A stretch of 64,000 bases of DNA from contig NZ_JAASQS010000003.1 in assembly GCF_011762045.1 (NCBI RefSeq), positions 492,664 through 556,663 on the forward strand, in the 5' to 3' direction. Positions 9,158 through 19,321 of this stretch are shown piece after piece (the stretch's first letter is position 1; the number at the start of each line of letters is the position of its first letter). Below the pieces are notes generated by a model. That model did no database searches, was not told the origin of the DNA, and saw only the letters and a list, made by a program, of their open reading frames with translations. The DNA is from Rhizomicrobium electricum. GTDB lineage: Bacteria; Pseudomonadota; Alphaproteobacteria; Micropepsales; Micropepsaceae. Both the position numbers and the translations under genes were made by a program.

Positions 9158-10489
9158 CTACACCGCCACCGCGTGCACCGCTTTCGAGGTGGCCAGATAG
9201 GTGTCGAACACCGACGCCACCAGCCGCACCGCGGCCCGCGCCGAGGCCGGCACGCTCAGCACCGTCCCGTTGCGCACCACGAAGCCTTCCGCCATCAGCG
9301 GCGCCAGGGCTTCCATCTCGCGCGGGAAATCTTCCGGCGTCTTGCCGAAGCGCGCCAGATCGACTTCGAGGAAGCACATCAGCTTTTCGATGATCGCCCG
9401 CCGGAGCTTGTCTTCGTCGGAAAGCGCTATCCCGCGCGCCACCGGCAGCTCGCCCACCTCGATGGCTTTGCGCCACTCCGGCACCTCGGGCTTGTTCTGG
9501 ACGTAGCCCTGCGGCAGCGCGCTGATCGAAGAGGCGCCCAGCCCGATCAAGGCAGGGGCGTCGTCGGAGGTATAGCCCTGGAAATTGCGCGCCAGGGTGC
9601 CCGCCTTGGCCGCCACCGCCAGGCTGTCGTCCGGCAGCGCGAAATGATCGAGACCGATGGCGGCATAGCCCGCCGCCGAAATCAGGCTGTGCGCCAGTTC
9701 GAACTGGGCGAAGCGCTCCGCCGCATCGGGCAATGTTTCGGTCTTGATGAGCTGCATATGCTTCTTGAAGTGCGGCACATGGGCATAGCCGAATACCGCG
9801 AACCGTTGCGGCTTCAAGGACAGCGACAGTTCGATGGTCCGCGCCACGTTTTCGCGGGTCTGGTAGGGCAGCCCGTAAATAAGATCGATATTGAGCGAAG
9901 CAACGCCCGCCGCCCGCAACGCGTCCACCACGCGCTTGGTCTCGTCGAACGGCTGGATGCGGTTGATCGCTTTCTGCACCTGCGGCGCGAAATCCTGCAC
10001 GCCGATCGACGCGCGCGTCAGGCCGCATTCACCGAGAGTCGCAATCAGATCGTCCTTCAACCCGCGCGGATCGATCTCGACGGCGAATTCGGCATCGGGC
10101 GCGAACTCGAAATGACGTGTTAGCGCTCCCTTCAAATTGCGCACGTCGTCGGGCGTCAGCATGGTCGGCGAACCGCCGCCCCAATGCAGATGCGTGACCG
10201 GATGGCCCTTCAAATACGGGCCGATATTCGCAATCTCGGTGAAAAGATCGTTGAGATAAGACGACACCGGCGAATAGCGATTCACCACCGTCGTATGGCA
10301 GCCGCAGAACCAGCACAGCGTGTCGCAAAACGGAATGTGCACATAGAGCGAAAGCGGCAACCCCGTGGGCAATCCGGCAAGCCATTGCTTCAATTCGTTT
10401 TGGCCAATGCCGGCATGAAAATGCGGCGCCGTGGGATACGACGTGTAACGCGGCACGCGGGCGGAAAAGAGATCGACGTTGGAATTCAT
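9158..10489 (-). CDS. hemN: Oxygen-independent coproporphyrinogen III dehydrogenase (HemN)
   Basis: This 443-residue radical-SAM enzyme carries the cluster motif C55-x3-C59-x2-C62-x-C64 (PFCDTLCWFCGC), the N-terminal RYTSYPTAPHF typical of HemN, and LHWGGGSPTML. It converts coproporphyrinogen III to protoporphyrinogen IX without oxygen in heme synthesis. The cysteine pattern with the fourth Cys fits true HemN better than HemW. No FNR-type box could be recognised upstream. Confidence 0.93.
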   Translation of the reverse strand: MNSNVDLFSARVPRYTSYPTAPHFHAGIGQNELKQWLAGLPTGLPLSLYVHIPFCDTLCWFCGCHTTVVNRYSPVSSYLNDLFTEIANIGPYLKGHPVTHLHWGGGSPTMLTPDDVRNLKGALTRHFEFAPDAEFAVEIDPRGLKDDLIATLGECGLTRASIGVQDFAPQVQKAINRIQPFDETKRVVDALRAAGVASLNIDLIYGLPYQTRENVARTIELSLSLKPQRFAVFGYAHVPHFKKHMQLIKTETLPDAAERFAQFELAHSLISAAGYAAIGLDHFALPDDSLAVAAKAGTLARNFQGYTSDDAPALIGLGASSISALPQGYVQNKPEVPEWRKAIEVGELPVARGIALSDEDKLRRAIIEKLMCFLEVDLARFGKTPEDFPREMEALAPLMAEGFVVRNGTVLSVPASARAAVRLVASVFDTYLATSKAVHAVAV

Positions 10490-10724
10490 GGCTGACCGTT
10501 ACAGGTGAAAAGTGGAGGACGACATCTTGCTTGCGGCCGATTTCTACGACTCGCAAGGGGCCCTTGCACGAACGAGTTTTCTTGACTTTCTTTGTGTTCG
10601 GTGCATACTAATTCCTGCCTCGCTCGGGTAGAGCAAGATGAGGTGCAAAGACGGGCCCGCCCGCCGGGCCGGTCGGCCAAATAGCCCAAGAACCTTGATT
10701 GGGTGAGGGTTATGGCCTTGAAAT

Positions 10725-10760
10725 GGGGGCTGCCTTCGCGACAGCCCCCGCACCTTTTTT
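10725..10760 (+). terminator. Intrinsic-terminator-like hairpin
   Basis: An eight-pair stem GGGGGCTG / CAGCCCCC with a nine-base loop is followed by GCACC and six T on the + strand. The T-run orientation suits + strand transcription, yet no + gene lies directly upstream. On the minus strand it lies 130 bp past gene A but lacks a T tail. Confidence 0.5.
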
Positions 10761-10847
10761 CAGGCATGCGAAATCGCTGCAATCCGGCTTTCTCCGCGGG
10801 TTTGCGACGGAGTCTAGCCTAAAGCAGCCTCAAAGTCTCATCTTTTG

Positions 10848-10876
10848 CCCGCGGCACCTCTGGCCGATGCCGCGGG
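10848..10876 (-). terminator. Hairpin downstream of RTX gene A
   Basis: A nine-pair stem (CCCGCGGCA / TGCCGCGGG) lies 16 bp past the stop of gene A. On the minus strand it is followed only by CAAAAGATG, so it is a weak intrinsic terminator or an mRNA 3' end-stabilising hairpin. Confidence 0.4.
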
Positions 10877-10891
10877 ATGTGGACGCCGGTT

Positions 10892-11965
10892 TCAGCCGCC
10901 TGCCGTCGCGAACAGTTTGTAGCTGCCGGTCCCCGAGTTGTTGGCGGACGCCACCAGATAACAGGTGCCGGTCGACAGCGCCGTGAAGCGGATCACCGCG
11001 TCGTGGTTCGTGCTGTCGTTGGCGTAGGTCAGCTGAACCCCGCGAGCGTCGCAGATCGCCAGGAACGGATCGGCGAGCGTGCCGTTGCCGCCATCGACAC
11101 CAGAGAGCGTGAAGGTATAGGTCTGGCCGGCGGTGACGTTCACCGCGAACCAATCCTTGTCGCCCGACGTGCCGATCGTGTCGGAGACCGAGCCGCCGAC
11201 CGTTAAATCGTGGTTGGTCTGTTCCGAGCCGAACGCGCCGTTAGTGGTGCGGTGTTCCCAGTAACCGTTCTTGAGATAGTGCTCGGTGGCATCGGTTGCG
11301 GTGAAGCCGCACGTCCCCAGATCGGTATTGTTGATGAGATAGGCCACCGGATCGAACGTGACCTTCCGCCCTTCCCAGAAACCGTTGCGGATGTAGTGCT
11401 CTTCCGCGGCCTGCACATCATCGCCAAAGGCACCGATCAGGTCCGTGTAGGACGCGATGTAGGCCAGCGCATTGAACGTGACCTTGCGGCCTTCCCAATA
11501 GCCGTTGCGGATATAGTGTTCTTCCGCCGCCGTCTTGTCGTTGTGGAACGCAATCACCAGATCGTCGTAGGAGCACACATAAGCGAGCGCGTCGAACGTG
11601 ACCTTCCGGTTCTCCCAATAGCCGTTGCGGATGTAGTGCTCCGCCGCGGCCGTCTTGTCATTATGGAAGGCAATCAACAGGTCGCTGTACGAGCAGACAT
11701 ACGCCAGCGGATCGAAGGTCACCTTGCGGCCTTCATAGGAACCGTTCTTGAGATAATGTTCTGTTGCCGCCAATTGGTCGTCGTGGAAGGCGACGATCAG
11801 ATCGCCATAGGAGCAGAGATAGTTCAGCGCGTTGAACGAAATCGTCCGCCCTTCGGCTTTGCCATTGTTGAAATAGTGCCGCGCACCCCACACCGCATCG
11901 TCGCCGAACGCGCCCATCAAGTCCTTGTACGACGCGATATATTCCAGCGCCTGCAGCGGACTGAA
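10892..11965 (-). repeat. Shared C-terminal module, copy A (1074 bp)
   Basis: It encodes 357 residues: six ~40-residue repeats beginning FSPLQALEYIASYKDL and then the PPC-like domain. The copies in C, D and E have exactly the same length, and most stretches are near-identical at DNA level. Confidence 0.9.
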
Positions 11966-14900
11966 CGCCTGCGCCTGGAACTCGGCCAGCGTCAATGTCT
12001 GGCCGCCGCCGAACGTAACCTTCTCGATATTGATGAGCGTATCGTTCTCGCCCGCGCCGGTCACGGTCGTGCTGCCGTCGCCGTTCGAAGTGACCAGATA
12101 ATCCGACGCCCGTCCTGCAAGCACCGCCGTATCGGTTCCTGCACCGCCGTTGAGCGTGTTGGTGCCGAGGCCGCCGCTCAGCGTATCGTTGCCGCTGCCG
12201 GTGCGGATAGTATCGGTGCCTGCGCCGCCGATGACCGACTGATCGGAGCTACCGGTAATGTCGATGAGCACGGTGTGCGCCGTATCGACGGTATGGGCAT
12301 CGATCTGCACATTCCCAAACGAACCGGTCAAATGATAGTCATAAGGTCCACGCAACTCGATGCGCGGCACGTTGACGTGGGGATTGTCGACATTGGTGTT
12401 TCCTTCGGCGATGAGAACATCGGTCCCATAGCCGTGGCCGTCGATCACGTCGTTGGCGTCCCAGGCGGCGCCCATGTAGAAGGTCTGGTTGCCCGTCATC
12501 GCCTGGGTCCAGTCGCTGCCGCCGCCGCTGAGGTCGTAATAGTCATCGCCGTCGCGGCCATAAAGACGGTCATCGCCGGCGCCGCCCACCAGCGTCTCGG
12601 TCGCGTTATTGCCCGCGATCGAGTCATTACCGGAGCCGCCGACCACACGTTCGATGCCGATCAGCGTGTCGTGACCGATCAAAGACCCGGTTGCCGTACC
12701 ACTGGCAAGATCGACCGAAATTCCCTCCGTGTCGCTGCTGTAATCGGCAGTGTCCAATCCGGCACCGCCGTCCAGCGTGTCGTCGCCGGGACCGCCGATC
12801 AGCGTGTCGTTGCCGCCCAAGCCTTGGAGATTGTCGTTGCCGGAGCCGCCAGTCAAAATGTCGTCGCCGGCTCCGCCGGTGGTCGACGGCACCGGGACCG
12901 CAATCTGCTTATCGGCGAACACCAGGGTTTCGATGCCGGTCAACCGGTCGGTGCCGTCCGCACCAACGACCGTGACATCGCCGCCGGAACCGTAGGTAAT
13001 CGTATAGGCGGTCGAAGCGCCGGAGAAATTGGCTTGGTCGCTGCCGGCACCGCCGTCGATGAGGTCGTCGCCGAGACCGCCGGTGATGACGTCGTTGCCG
13101 GTATAGCCGCGCAGGGTGTCGTTGCCCGCGCCACCGGTGAGGGTGTCGGCCCCGCTGCCGCCGCCAAGAGAGTCGGTGCCCGCGCCGCCGGAGATGGACA
13201 GCGCAATCGACACCATATCGTGATTGTCGACGACCAGCTTGTCACTCGCCCCCAATGCGGACCCGTTGATGGTCTGGCGATCGCCGCTCGGAGAAACATG
13301 ACCGTTATACGGGGTCAGCTTGTAGCTGTAGCCGGTGCCCAGGTTGATGGTTTCGAGGCTTTCGACCCAGCCGAGGTCGAGATTGCCGCTGTAGTCGCCG
13401 TAGATGTTGAGCGTATCGTTGCCGGCGCCTCCGTCGATGCCCAGTATGCCCGAAAGCGTACCGAATATATTGAACGTGTCGTCGCCGTTGCCGCCATAGA
13501 CGCCCATATTGAAGGCGTGCGAAATATAGAACGTGTCGTTCCCGTCGAAGCCGCTATAGGCAGAGGTTGGGCTCGAACAAACGAATGTGTCGTTGCCGGA
13601 AAAGAACAGATTGTGGAATGAATCGCTGGTTCCGTTCATTGCGGCATCCCAAAGCTGGGACACCGGCGCCGACAGACCCGTCCAGACCTCTCCGGTGGAG
13701 TCCGAAAAGCCCGTGATGGTGCCCCCCACGGGTTTGCCGGAGGCGTAGGTGAATCCGGTGCCGGTGACCGTAATGGTGCCGAAATAGGGTATGCCGGACA
13801 TCTGGAATCCGGTCGAACTGCTGTTGCTGGCGCTGCCGCTCGCAAACGCAATCAACGCGTTCGCACTGAAGACGTTGTTGCCGCCGCTATTGCCGTCGAC
13901 CACTAGCACGCCCGGCGTCGGTGTCGCCACATAGGCGATCGTCTGGTCCTTGAACTGCAGATATTCGACGTTTTTTATGTAGTCCACGCCGTCGGCACCG
14001 ACCACAAAACTGCCGCTGCCGACGGTGATGAGCGAGTACTGGGCGCGCGTGCCCGAGAATGCGACCGTGTCGGTGCCGCCTGCCCCATCGAGCATATCGT
14101 CGCCGAGACCACCGGTGAGGGTATCGTTGCCAGCCCCGCCATCAAGCGAGTCATTGCCCGCCCCACCGTCCAGCACGTCGTCGCCGATGCCACCGGAGAC
14201 GAGATCGGCGCCGTCATGGCCCGACAGTGTATCGTTGCCGCCGTTGCCGTAAAGCGTGTCGCCGCTCGAACCGCCGGTGAGGCTGTCGTTGCCGGCGCCG
14301 CCGCGGTAGACCGTCGTCGACACGGCGGAGCCGTCGATAATCATGGCGTCCGACGCCCCGAGGCTTGCCCCGTCGACGGTCGTCGCACTGCCGTACGCAC
14401 TCCAATAGAAGGGGTCGCTCATGTTGAGCGTAAGATTGTAGGTGTGGCCGCCGGTCAGGGTGATGGTTTCGAAGTTGCGGATTGTCGACGGCGAAAGGGT
14501 CACGCCAGCGCTGTAATCGCCGTCGAGAACGAGCCTGTCGGTGCCCCAACTGCCGTTCAATGTATCAAGCGGATCGAGAGCGGCACCGATGAAGATCGTG
14601 TCGTTTCCGTCGCCGCCGTAAAAGATGTCGTGACCGCCTTGCGATAAATCGAAACTGTTGGTGCCACCCGAGACGCTGACATAGTCGTCGCCGGCCGTAC
14701 CCTTGGGCGTTCCCATGGCAATGCGATAGGTTCCCGTACCGCTCGCCGCCGCCGAACTCGCGACAAGGAAATATGTGCCGCCGGCGGTCGGGGTGAATGT
14801 GATGTGCGAATCCCTCGTGCCGCCGGACGCGTCGTCGTTGGAAACGACGGGATTGCCCGACGCATCGAGCAACTGCAGATAAGGATTGGCGAGCGTGCCG

Positions 14901-16675
14901 TTACCGGACGCGCTGCCTTGCAGATCGAATTCGTAGCTGAACCCGACAAACAGCGTTGTCTTGAACCAATCCGTATCGCCGGCCTTTTCGATCGTTCCGG
15001 TCAGCGCGCTGTTGGAGGAAATGGCCCCGTTGGTGGAGGTTCCCGAGGCGTAATCCTCTCCGAGGCAAATGGTCTGGTCGCCGAATGCGGCGAGCTCGAC
15101 GTTCCACAGCGTGTCTCTCCAGCCGCTGCCTAACATCGTGAACGAGCCGTCGCCATTGGCGGTGATCGTCACCGAAGCGCGGTTGAACGAATAGCGGGCG
15201 ATGTCGGTGCCGGCGCCGCCGTCGATGGTGTTCGTGCCGTAGCCGCCCTCGATCGTGTCGTCGCCGCCCATGCCGTTGATGACGTCGCCGCCGTCGCCGC
15301 CAAGGAGAAGGTCGTTCGCCCCCGTGCCGGTGATCGTATCGTTGCCGCTTTCGCCGTTGATCCAGGCGCCGGCGACACCGAAGGGGCTAGCTTGCGGAAC
15401 CAGCTCTACGCCCGACAAGTCGATGGTGTCCGCCGAGGTACTGCCGTCGATCAGGCCGTAGAGGGAGATTTTTTCGCAGCCGGTCGACGCCGCACGGAAC
15501 GTGCCTGTGACCGAGGCTACGGCATCGATCGACAGGAGGTCGATACCGGCGCCGCCGGAAATGCTGCCGTCCGTCAGGATGACGGTGCCGAAATTGTTGC
15601 TGCCGCTTCCGAGACGCACCACGTCGTCACCGTCACCGCCGTCGATCGTTATCGACCCGCTGTACGTGGCGGCGAAAATCGTGTCGTTTCCGGCGCCACC
15701 CTGCATGGTCGCGCCGTCGTGCAGCTCGTCGTTGCCGTTGCCGCCGATCAGCAGGGTGCCGTCCCGCAGCAGGTCGTTGCCATCGCCGCCATCGAGCGTG
15801 TCGGCCCCGCCATTCCCGAAAAGCGCGTCGTTGCCGCCCAATCCGCTGATGGTGTCGGGCCCGGCGCTGCCGGTGAAAGTATCGTTGCCGCTGGTGCCTA
15901 CCAGCGTGAGCCCCGTCAGTGGGACCAAAGCGAGCAAGACGGTCTGGTCGGCGAATTGCAGCTTCGGAATGTTCCGGAGCGTATCGGTACCGTCCGCCCC
16001 GCCGGAGACCTTGTAGGTGTAGCTGTTGACTTTGAAGAAGGTATAGTCGGCGTAATTTCCGGAAAACACCGCGACATCGATGCCGCCGCTGCCATCGAGA
16101 GTGTCGTCGCCGGCGCCACCGATCAGCGTGTCGTTACCCGAGCCCCCCGACAGCGAGTCGTTGCCGCCGAGCCCGCTCAGCAGCTTGTTGCCTCGGTCGT
16201 TGGATGTGTAGTACCCGGCGCCGAGATTGTCGTTTCCCATGGTGCCGGTGATGGTATCGTTGCCGTCGCCGCTGTTGATCGCAACGCCACTGGTCCCGAC
16301 AAGCGTAAAACCCGAGAAGTCGAACACATTGTCGCCGTCGTCGGCAAAGATGTGCGGACTGTAATTGCTGTCGTCCAGATTGAGGAACTGGATCTTCTCG
16401 AAGCCCGACGATGCGGCGCTGAAGCTCGCCCCGGTCAGCGTCAAGCCGGCCCGCACATAGAGAAGGTCGGTGCCCGCTCCGCCGAGGAGTGAACCCGCGG
16501 CGACCGTCACATTCTGCAATGTAACCGTGTCGTCGCCGGCTCCGCCGTCGATCAGCGCATAGGGCCCGCCGCTCGAGATCGTCAGAACGTCGTCGCCGCC
16601 AAGCCCCAAAATCTGGTCGTAGCCCGACAAGCCAGCAAGCGTGTCGTTGCCGTCTGTTCCGGTGATCGTCGGCAT
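10892..16675 (-). CDS. RTX gene A: 1927-residue RTX protein with shared C-terminal module
   Basis: It starts MPTITGTDGNDTLAGLSG and contains many blocks of the calcium-binding nonapeptide GGxGxDxLx (GGAGDDTLDG, GGSGNDTLIG, GGDGGDVING). An internal PPC-like beta domain (about residues 540-660, GDTDWFKTTL...GTYFLVASS) sits in the middle. From about residue 1570 the shared module follows: six 40-residue repeats and a second PPC-like domain ending KLFATAGG. No enzyme domain was recognised, so an adhesin or surface/matrix protein is most likely. Such proteins are usually exported by type I systems and fold on calcium. A GGGGGG run seven bases before ATG 16675 serves as ribosome-binding site. B ends 158 bp upstream with no evident terminator, so B-A cotranscription is possible. 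Confidence 0.88.
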   Translation of the reverse strand: MPTITGTDGNDTLAGLSGYDQILGLGGDDVLTISSGGPYALIDGGAGDDTVTLQNVTVAAGSLLGGAGTDLLYVRAGLTLTGASFSAASSGFEKIQFLNLDDSNYSPHIFADDGDNVFDFSGFTLVGTSGVAINSGDGNDTITGTMGNDNLGAGYYTSNDRGNKLLSGLGGNDSLSGGSGNDTLIGGAGDDTLDGSGGIDVAVFSGNYADYTFFKVNSYTYKVSGGADGTDTLRNIPKLQFADQTVLLALVPLTGLTLVGTSGNDTFTGSAGPDTISGLGGNDALFGNGGADTLDGGDGNDLLRDGTLLIGGNGNDELHDGATMQGGAGNDTIFAATYSGSITIDGGDGDDVVRLGSGSNNFGTVILTDGSISGGAGIDLLSIDAVASVTGTFRAASTGCEKISLYGLIDGSTSADTIDLSGVELVPQASPFGVAGAWINGESGNDTITGTGANDLLLGGDGGDVINGMGGDDTIEGGYGTNTIDGGAGTDIARYSFNRASVTITANGDGSFTMLGSGWRDTLWNVELAAFGDQTICLGEDYASGTSTNGAISSNSALTGTIEKAGDTDWFKTTLFVGFSYEFDLQGSASGNGTLANPYLQLLDASGNPVVSNDDASGGTRDSHITFTPTAGGTYFLVASSAAASGTGTYRIAMGTPKGTAGDDYVSVSGGTNSFDLSQGGHDIFYGGDGNDTIFIGAALDPLDTLNGSWGTDRLVLDGDYSAGVTLSPSTIRNFETITLTGGHTYNLTLNMSDPFYWSAYGSATTVDGASLGASDAMIIDGSAVSTTVYRGGAGNDSLTGGSSGDTLYGNGGNDTLSGHDGADLVSGGIGDDVLDGGAGNDSLDGGAGNDTLTGGLGDDMLDGAGGTDTVAFSGTRAQYSLITVGSGSFVVGADGVDYIKNVEYLQFKDQTIAYVATPTPGVLVVDGNSGGNNVFSANALIAFASGSASNSSSTGFQMSGIPYFGTITVTGTGFTYASGKPVGGTITGFSDSTGEVWTGLSAPVSQLWDAAMNGTSDSFHNLFFSGNDTFVCSSPTSAYSGFDGNDTFYISHAFNMGVYGGNGDDTFNIFGTLSGILGIDGGAGNDTLNIYGDYSGNLDLGWVESLETINLGTGYSYKLTPYNGHVSPSGDRQTINGSALGASDKLVVDNHDMVSIALSISGGAGTDSLGGGSGADTLTGGAGNDTLRGYTGNDVITGGLGDDLIDGGAGSDQANFSGASTAYTITYGSGGDVTVVGADGTDRLTGIETLVFADKQIAVPVPSTTGGAGDDILTGGSGNDNLQGLGGNDTLIGGPGDDTLDGGAGLDTADYSSDTEGISVDLASGTATGSLIGHDTLIGIERVVGGSGNDSIAGNNATETLVGGAGDDRLYGRDGDDYYDLSGGGSDWTQAMTGNQTFYMGAAWDANDVIDGHGYGTDVLIAEGNTNVDNPHVNVPRIELRGPYDYHLTGSFGNVQIDAHTVDTAHTVLIDITGSSDQSVIGGAGTDTIRTGSGNDTLSGGLGTNTLNGGAGTDTAVLAGRASDYLVTSNGDGSTTVTGAGENDTLINIEKVTFGGGQTLTLAEFQAQAFSPLQALEYIASYKDLMGAFGDDAVWGARHYFNNGKAEGRTISFNALNYLCSYGDLIVAFHDDQLAATEHYLKNGSYEGRKVTFDPLAYVCSYSDLLIAFHNDKTAAAEHYIRNGYWENRKVTFDALAYVCSYDDLVIAFHNDKTAAEEHYIRNGYWEGRKVTFNALAYIASYTDLIGAFGDDVQAAEEHYIRNGFWEGRKVTFDPVAYLINNTDLGTCGFTATDATEHYLKNGYWEHRTTNGAFGSEQTNHDLTVGGSVSDTIGTSGDKDWFAVNVTAGQTYTFTLSGVDGGNGTLADPFLAICDARGVQLTYANDSTNHDAVIRFTALSTGTCYLVASANNSGTGSYKLFATAGG

Positions 16676-16833
16676 CCCGGTGCCCCCCTGGAATTACCCG
16701 GCCGCCAGGATACAATTTGGGACAAGCTTCTGTCTTGAACGGCGTTCGAGCCGGGCGCAGCCAATTAGCCGCAGAGGCACGCCCGCCCTCAGCGATTGCG
16801 GATCACAACTACTTGATCGGAAAGGCTTCCGGC

Positions 16834-17898
16834 TCAGCCCCCCGCAGTTGCGAACAGTTTGTAAGTACCCGTGCCCGTGTCATTTGCCGAAGCGACGAGA
16901 TAGCAGGTGCCGGTCGACAGGGCCGTGAAGCGGATCACCGCGTCGTGGTTCGTGCTGTCGTTGGCGTAGGTGAGCTGGACCCCGTGCGCATCGCAGATCG
17001 ACAGGAACGGATCGGCGAGCGTGCCGTTGCCGCCATCCACGCCTGAGAGCGTGAAGGTGTAGGTCTGGCCGGCCGTGACGTTCACCGCGAACCAATCCTT
17101 GTCGCCCGACGTGCCGATTGTGTCGGTGACTGAGCCGCCGACTGCGAGATCGTGGTTGGTCTGCTCCGAGCCGAACGCGCCGTTGGTAGTGCGATGCTCC
17201 CAATATCCGTTCTTGAGATAGTGCTCGGTGGCATCGGTCGCCGTGAAGCCGCACGCGCCCAGATCGGTATTGTTGATGAGATAGGCCACCGGATCGAACG
17301 TGACTTTCCGCCCTTCCCAGAAGCCGTTGCGGATGTAGTGTTCCTCGGCCGCCTGCACATCGGTACCGAACGCACCGATCAGGTCCGTGTAGGACGCGAT
17401 GTAGGCCAGCGCATTGAACGTGACCTTGCGCCCTTCCCAATAGCCGTTGCGGATATAGTGTTCCTCCGCCGCCGTCTTGTCGTTGTGGAAGGCGATCACC
17501 AGATCGTCGTAGGAGCACACATAAGCGAGCGCGTCGAACGTGACCTTCCGGTTCTCCCAATAGCCGTTGCGGATGTAGTGCTCCGCCGCGGCGGTCTTGT
17601 CATTGTGGAACGCAATAAGAAGGTCGCTGTAGGAGCACACATAGGCCAGCGGATCGAACGTCACCTTGCGGCCTTCATAGGAACCATTCTTGATGTAGTG
17701 CTCGGTCGCCGCATACTGGTCGTCGTGAAACGCAACGATCAGATCGCTATAGGAACAGATATAGTTCAGCGCATTGAAACTGATCGTGCGTCCTTCGGCC
17801 TTGCCGTTGGAGAGCCAGTGCTTCAACCCCCACTGCGCATCATCGCCGAACGCACCCATCAAATCCTTGTAGGATGCGAGGTAGGCAAGCGCATTGAA
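16834..17898 (-). repeat. Shared C-terminal module, copy B (1065 bp)
   Basis: It encodes 354 residues, three fewer than A because the first repeat begins FNALAYLASYKDL instead of FSPLQALEYIASYKDL. Its first repeat (LKHWLSNGKAEGR) is the most divergent of the set. Repeats 3-6 are almost identical to A. Confidence 0.88.
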
Positions 17899-19251
17899 CG
17901 ATGCCGCCTCGAATTGGGCCATGGTCAGATGCGTGCCGGTGAGCGAGACCTGCTCGATATTGGTCAGCGTATCGCGCGAAGTGAGACTGTCGACCGTGTA
18001 GCTGCCGTCGGCGTGCCGTGCGACGTAATAATGGCCGGCATCCTGCGTATAATTGACGGTATCGGTGCCCGCGCCGCCGTTCAGCGTGTTGGTACCCGTA
18101 CCGCCGGTCAGCACGTCATCGCCTGCTCCGCCGGTCACCACATCGTTGCCGGAATTGCCCACCACGGTATCGCCGAAATCGTTGCACGTGACCGTGTTAT
18201 TGCCGGTGCCGCATATCAGGGTATTGATCTGGGTTCCGAAGGCGATGCCGATGTTCTTGGTGCCGTGAATGCTCGACAGCGTTCCCGGCGTGAGGTTGAC
18301 GACATCCGCCGACGTGAAACCCGACAGATCGAGCGTGTTGTTTGTGCCCGCGTCCCAGAGGGTGACGTTCGGCGAGGTGTTGACGGTAAAATCGAAGAAC
18401 TTCCCGATCGACCCCGAGACGTTGCAGTTGAAACCGAACACCTGCCCGCCCGACAGCGGCGTAGTGGTGGGCGCCCCGTAGAGGCGCTGCATCGCCAGGA
18501 TATCGACGACCATCGGCGTCTGCGGCGAACCGAACCACATTTGGGAGAGGTCGTCGAAACCCGCTGCGCCGTACTTCAGCGTGCCGATGATCCCGAGATA
18601 GGACATGATCGACCACGGCTGTACGTCATAGGCGCTGTACTGGTCGGTGGCCGGCATGGCGGCACCGTTGTACGGCCCGCTATGGCCCAACCCCAGGATA
18701 TGGGCGATCTCGTGGATGATCGAATTGCGCGGATAGCTGAACGTGTCACCCACCGAACTCGCGAGCACGAGACTGGAGTTGAGCGTCAGCGTGCCGGTGG
18801 CATATGTGGCGAGGGTCGACGAGCCGACCTGCTCCATGTTTTGCGTGCTCGTGCCGCCGGTACCGATGTAGCCTTGCGCCATCGTTGCCCGCGTGATGGT
18901 GATCTGGGCGGCGCTGGCGTCGGTGGTCACGGCGAAGCTGACATTGGCGTAGGCCGACCACAGCGCAAAGCCTTCCATCACGACGGCCTGGTCGCTGGCC
19001 GTGTAGTTCGCGGCCGGATCGAAATAGACCGAAAGCGTGCCGCTGCCGGTCCCGGCGGAGGTCGCACCCCATTTGCCGCCCGCGCTTGTCGTGGTGCTGT
19101 AGGTTGCCGGATTGTACCCGCCCCAGGTCCAGTAGCTCGGCGACGCCACTTTGCCGTCGGCGTCCACGCCGCACAGATAAGTGACCTGATCCTCCAACGA
19201 CGGCGATGTCGGCATATCGTAAACGGTTTGAATAACCTGATTGCTGTCCAT
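16834..19251 (-). CDS. RTX gene B: M10-type metalloprotease with RTX and shared C-terminal module
   Basis: This is an 805-residue protein. The zinc motif HEIAHILGLGH lies at residues 180-190 and the Met-turn (SIMSY) about 40 residues later, the metzincin layout. The third zinc ligand His190 is present. A short RTX block (GNSGNDVVTGGAGDDVLTGG) precedes six 40-residue repeats and the PPC-like C-terminus. It should be a secreted, calcium-stabilised protease. Start 19251 (MDSNQVIQTV) was chosen because GGGGGAAAAG directly precedes it. The frame is open 30 codons further, but that would overlap gene C. The N-terminal ~90 residues with a W-rich WTWGGYNP segment are unusual for serralysins. Confidence 0.88.
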   Translation of the reverse strand: MDSNQVIQTVYDMPTSPSLEDQVTYLCGVDADGKVASPSYWTWGGYNPATYSTTTSAGGKWGATSAGTGSGTLSVYFDPAANYTASDQAVVMEGFALWSAYANVSFAVTTDASAAQITITRATMAQGYIGTGGTSTQNMEQVGSSTLATYATGTLTLNSSLVLASSVGDTFSYPRNSIIHEIAHILGLGHSGPYNGAAMPATDQYSAYDVQPWSIMSYLGIIGTLKYGAAGFDDLSQMWFGSPQTPMVVDILAMQRLYGAPTTTPLSGGQVFGFNCNVSGSIGKFFDFTVNTSPNVTLWDAGTNNTLDLSGFTSADVVNLTPGTLSSIHGTKNIGIAFGTQINTLICGTGNNTVTCNDFGDTVVGNSGNDVVTGGAGDDVLTGGTGTNTLNGGAGTDTVNYTQDAGHYYVARHADGSYTVDSLTSRDTLTNIEQVSLTGTHLTMAQFEAASFNALAYLASYKDLMGAFGDDAQWGLKHWLSNGKAEGRTISFNALNYICSYSDLIVAFHDDQYAATEHYIKNGSYEGRKVTFDPLAYVCSYSDLLIAFHNDKTAAAEHYIRNGYWENRKVTFDALAYVCSYDDLVIAFHNDKTAAEEHYIRNGYWEGRKVTFNALAYIASYTDLIGAFGTDVQAAEEHYIRNGFWEGRKVTFDPVAYLINNTDLGACGFTATDATEHYLKNGYWEHRTTNGAFGSEQTNHDLAVGGSVTDTIGTSGDKDWFAVNVTAGQTYTFTLSGVDGGNGTLADPFLSICDAHGVQLTYANDSTNHDAVIRFTALSTGTCYLVASANDTGTGTYKLFATAGG

Positions 19252-19321
19252 CTTTTCCCCCGGTGCCCTTAAGGCCCGCTCCTGGTTCAAAAAACCTATC
19301 GATACGTTCGGACGGACAATC

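Larger units (their letters stand above)
10490..10891. other. Gene-free interval between hemN and RTX gene A
   Basis: About 400 bp. It holds the hemN leader (minus strand), a small GC palindrome around 10553-10567, a strong hairpin with T-run at 10725-10760 and a second hairpin at 10848-10876 just past the stop of gene A. Short open frames here lack a convincing start or family resemblance. Confidence 0.6.

Noticed and set aside
10486..10782. Possible 98-codon gene upstream of hemN on the minus strand
   Set aside because: Cys/Arg-rich composition, no ribosome-binding site, overlaps the hairpin at 10725. Treated as noise.
11210..13621. Long open frame antisense to RTX gene A
   Set aside because: It mirrors the low-complexity RTX and repeat codons of the real gene, with no start signal or family resemblance. 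Similar antisense frames lie over every module copy (17152, 19241, 23421, 30378, 31967).
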